From Caldifarciminota bacterium (GTDB taxonomy: Bacteria > Hydrothermota > Tepidihabitantia > SM23-42), in the NCBI GenBank assembly GCA_023128195.1, contig JAGMEL010000130.1:1-5156 (forward strand): 5,156 nt of DNA. Reading direction: 5' to 3'. Positions 3,838 to 5,156 of the stretch are shown one piece after another. Made by a program: the position numbers and the translations under genes. The notes under the pieces were generated by a model. It was not told where the DNA came from, did not search any database, and saw only the letters and a program-made list of their open reading frames with translations. Each line of letters starts with the position of its first letter. Positions within the stretch are counted from its first letter, which is position 1.

Positions 3838-5156
3838 ATGAAATTATCGAGGGCAGAGGCAAAAGAAAATTTAGCTAAATTAGTAGCAAAGTTTGACAAA
3901 GAAACATCATCTGGTCGAATCAATGAGTACAATGAAGAAGCTACTAAAACCGCTTTTATTCAACCTTTGCTAAAGAATGTTTTAGGATGGAATGTTTCTG
4001 ATCGTGATGAAGTAAGTCCTGAAGAAAGAACTTCCCGGGGCAGGGTTGATTATGGCCTTAAAATTCAAGACCAAATTAAATTATTTATAGAAGTTAAACC
4101 ACCCAGGGCTGACCTTGATAAACACATTAAACAGGCAGTCGGTTATGGTTATAATCGAAAAGGTGTACCATTCGTCTTACTGACAGATTTTGAAGGACTG
4201 AAACTCTTTGATGTCACAATCAAACCCGATGCAAAAAATCCTTTGAAAGGTCTCAAAATCGATTTAGATTGGAAAAAGTACCTTTCTGAATTTGATAAAA
4301 TCTGGCTTCTGTCTAAAGAATCAGTGCTCAATGGTGAATTAGATAAATTACTCCTTAAAAAACCCAAGGACAGGTTACCCGTTGACAAAGCAATCCTTGA
4401 TGACCTTAAAAAATGGCGTGAGAAATTAGCAAAAGATATTTTTAAAAATAATCCAAATTTATTCCATTCCCCCCCTCCTTCCCTCCCCCCACGAGTGGGG
4501 GAGGAAAAAGGTGGGGGCGCTGATTATCTTAAAGAAATCACCCAGAGGATAATAGACCGTATCATGTTCATGCGGTCTTGCGAAGATCGAAAACTTGTTC
4601 ATAGACGTCCTTTAAAAGAACTGTTTGAAGAAAGGACTGAAAGCGTAGGTACGAATACAATGGTCTTTCTTGAAGAAGAATTCAAACACTATAACATTAT
4701 CTTTGACAGTGACCTTTTCAGACCACAGGATTGGGAAGCAAATTTGGCAATCGATTTTAAAGTAATGAAAGATATTATTCTGGATACTTATAATCCTTAT
4801 CAATTTGACGTTATTCCATTAGAAGTTCTGGGTAATATGTATGAACAGTATCTTGGATATACCATTAGATTAACTGACCACCAGGTAAAATATGAATTAA
4901 AACCCGATGTAAGAAAGGCAGGTGGAGTATATTATACACCAGAATATATTGTTGATTATATTGTTAAGAATACAGTCGGAAAGCTATTACAGGAATTACC
5001 TGCTAGTCGCTTCCTGTCATTCCGAGCGAAGCGAGGAATCTCATCCAAGACTAAAAAATTGCGCATTTTAGACCCGGCCTGTGGTTCAGGAAGTTTTCTT
5101 ATCAGGGCATACGAGGAAATGCTCAATTATTATCGTTCTCAGAAGAAAAAGAAATC
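3838..5156 (+). CDS. Type IIG restriction-modification enzyme (Eco57I-like), N-terminal part, cut by the window end
   Basis: The frame is open from the ATG to the last base (439 codons plus 2 nt). The predicted protein fuses a nuclease domain to an N6-adenine methyltransferase, cutting unmodified foreign DNA and methylating host sites. Residues about 30-125 resemble the type I R-subunit N-terminal/PD-(D/E)XK nuclease. Asp71 lies in GRVDYGL, Glu85 and Lys87 in IEVKPP, and QAVGY (99-103) is a QxxxY motif. A helical connector follows, with QRIIDRIMFMRSCEDRKL (236-253). VLGNMYEQYLG (330-340) and GGVYYTPEYIVDYIV (362-376) precede methyltransferase motif I, DPACGSGSFL (412-421), the SAM-binding loop. 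The catalytic motif IV (NPPY in this family) and the target-recognition region lie beyond the window; relatives usually have about 900-1200 residues. Two palindromic repeats are embedded in frame: residues about 211-228 and 394-402. The start is supported by the promoter at 3792-3819, though the ribosome site is weak. A BREX PglX-like methyltransferase is less likely because of the N-terminal nuclease motif. Confidence 0.85.
   Translation, partial: MKLSRAEAKENLAKLVAKFDKETSSGRINEYNEEATKTAFIQPLLKNVLGWNVSDRDEVSPEERTSRGRVDYGLKIQDQIKLFIEVKPPRADLDKHIKQAVGYGYNRKGVPFVLLTDFEGLKLFDVTIKPDAKNPLKGLKIDLDWKKYLSEFDKIWLLSKESVLNGELDKLLLKKPKDRLPVDKAILDDLKKWREKLAKDIFKNNPNLFHSPPPSLPPRVGEEKGGGADYLKEITQRIIDRIMFMRSCEDRKLVHRRPLKELFEERTESVGTNTMVFLEEEFKHYNIIFDSDLFRPQDWEANLAIDFKVMKDIILDTYNPYQFDVIPLEVLGNMYEQYLGYTIRLTDHQVKYELKPDVRKAGGVYYTPEYIVDYIVKNTVGKLLQELPASRFLSFRAKRGISSKTKKLRILDPACGSGSFLIRAYEEMLNYYRSQKKKK
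4471..4517 (+). repeat. C-rich/G-rich palindromic repeat inserted in frame in the restriction-modification gene
   Basis: A perfect 8-bp stem, cctccccc (4482-4489) with gggggagg (4497-4504) and a 7-nt loop, sits inside outer arms ccccctcctt (4471-4480) and aaggtggggg (4508-4517) that match at nine of ten positions. It is far more GC-rich than the surrounding gene. It encodes a Pro-rich stretch, then a Gly-rich stretch (about residues 211-228), between NNPNLF and DYLKEI. The purine/pyrimidine arms resemble the hairpins at 3145-3193 and 3644-3666. Confidence 0.7.
5016..5042 (+). repeat. 27-nt GTCATT...AATCTC palindromic repeat inserted in frame in the restriction-modification gene
   Basis: The unit begins gtcattcc and ends ggaatctc, with centre gagcgaagcga. 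It has the same length and the same GTCATT/AATCTC ends as 3217-3243 and 3693-3719. In the gene frame it contributes SFRAKRGIS (residues 394-402) with no stop codon. It lies between the YYTP motif (365-368) and SAM-binding motif I (412-421). Confidence 0.75.

Noticed and set aside
4149..4803. Two antisense open frames within the restriction-modification gene
   Set aside because: The plus-strand frame is open throughout and encodes nuclease and methyltransferase motifs. The antisense translations are Ser/Phe-rich shadows.
3838..5156. Part of a larger defence system such as BREX or type I restriction
   Set aside because: Only one gene is visible, and its fused nuclease plus methyltransferase layout fits a stand-alone type IIG enzyme. 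Nothing in the window shows partner genes.

Overview
The window is AT-rich bacterial DNA. Its genes have strong sigma-70-like promoters, and its long non-coding gap is full of short palindromic repeats. That repeat load, plus a P5C dehydrogenase beside a short type I glutamine synthetase, resembles genomes of uncultivated candidate phyla (for example WOR-3/Stahlbacteria-like lineages). This placement is an impression from style, not a phylogenetic result.

Layout. (1) Positions 1-114: the edge of a palindromic repeat in reverse orientation, then a near-consensus promoter with a very short leader. (2) Positions 115-3057: a two-gene operon on the + strand with only 3 nt between the genes. It encodes L-glutamate gamma-semialdehyde (P5C) dehydrogenase, pruA, which carries an unusual 24-residue lysine/arginine-rich tail, and type I glutamine synthetase, glnA. 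(3) Positions 3058-3837: about 780 nt with no credible gene. It holds a stop-codon-overlapping hairpin, at least three families of short palindromic repeats, and a 61-bp MITE-like insertion nested inside one repeat and flanked by a 4-bp duplication. (4) Positions 3838-5156: the 5' part of a large type IIG-like restriction-modification gene (Eco57I-type), with its own promoter and running off the window. Its reading frame stays open through two repeat insertions.

How the genes work together: P5C dehydrogenase oxidises the proline/ornithine-derived semialdehyde to glutamate, and glutamine synthetase converts glutamate plus ammonia to glutamine. The operon therefore makes a plausible proline/arginine-carbon to glutamate to glutamine line. 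The restriction-modification gene is a separate, probably accessory, transcription unit beyond the repeat cluster.

No complete undescribed system is visible. The most distinctive signals are the repeat ecology (covarying palindromes, nested insertion, in-frame invasion of a coding gene) and the histone-like tail on the dehydrogenase.
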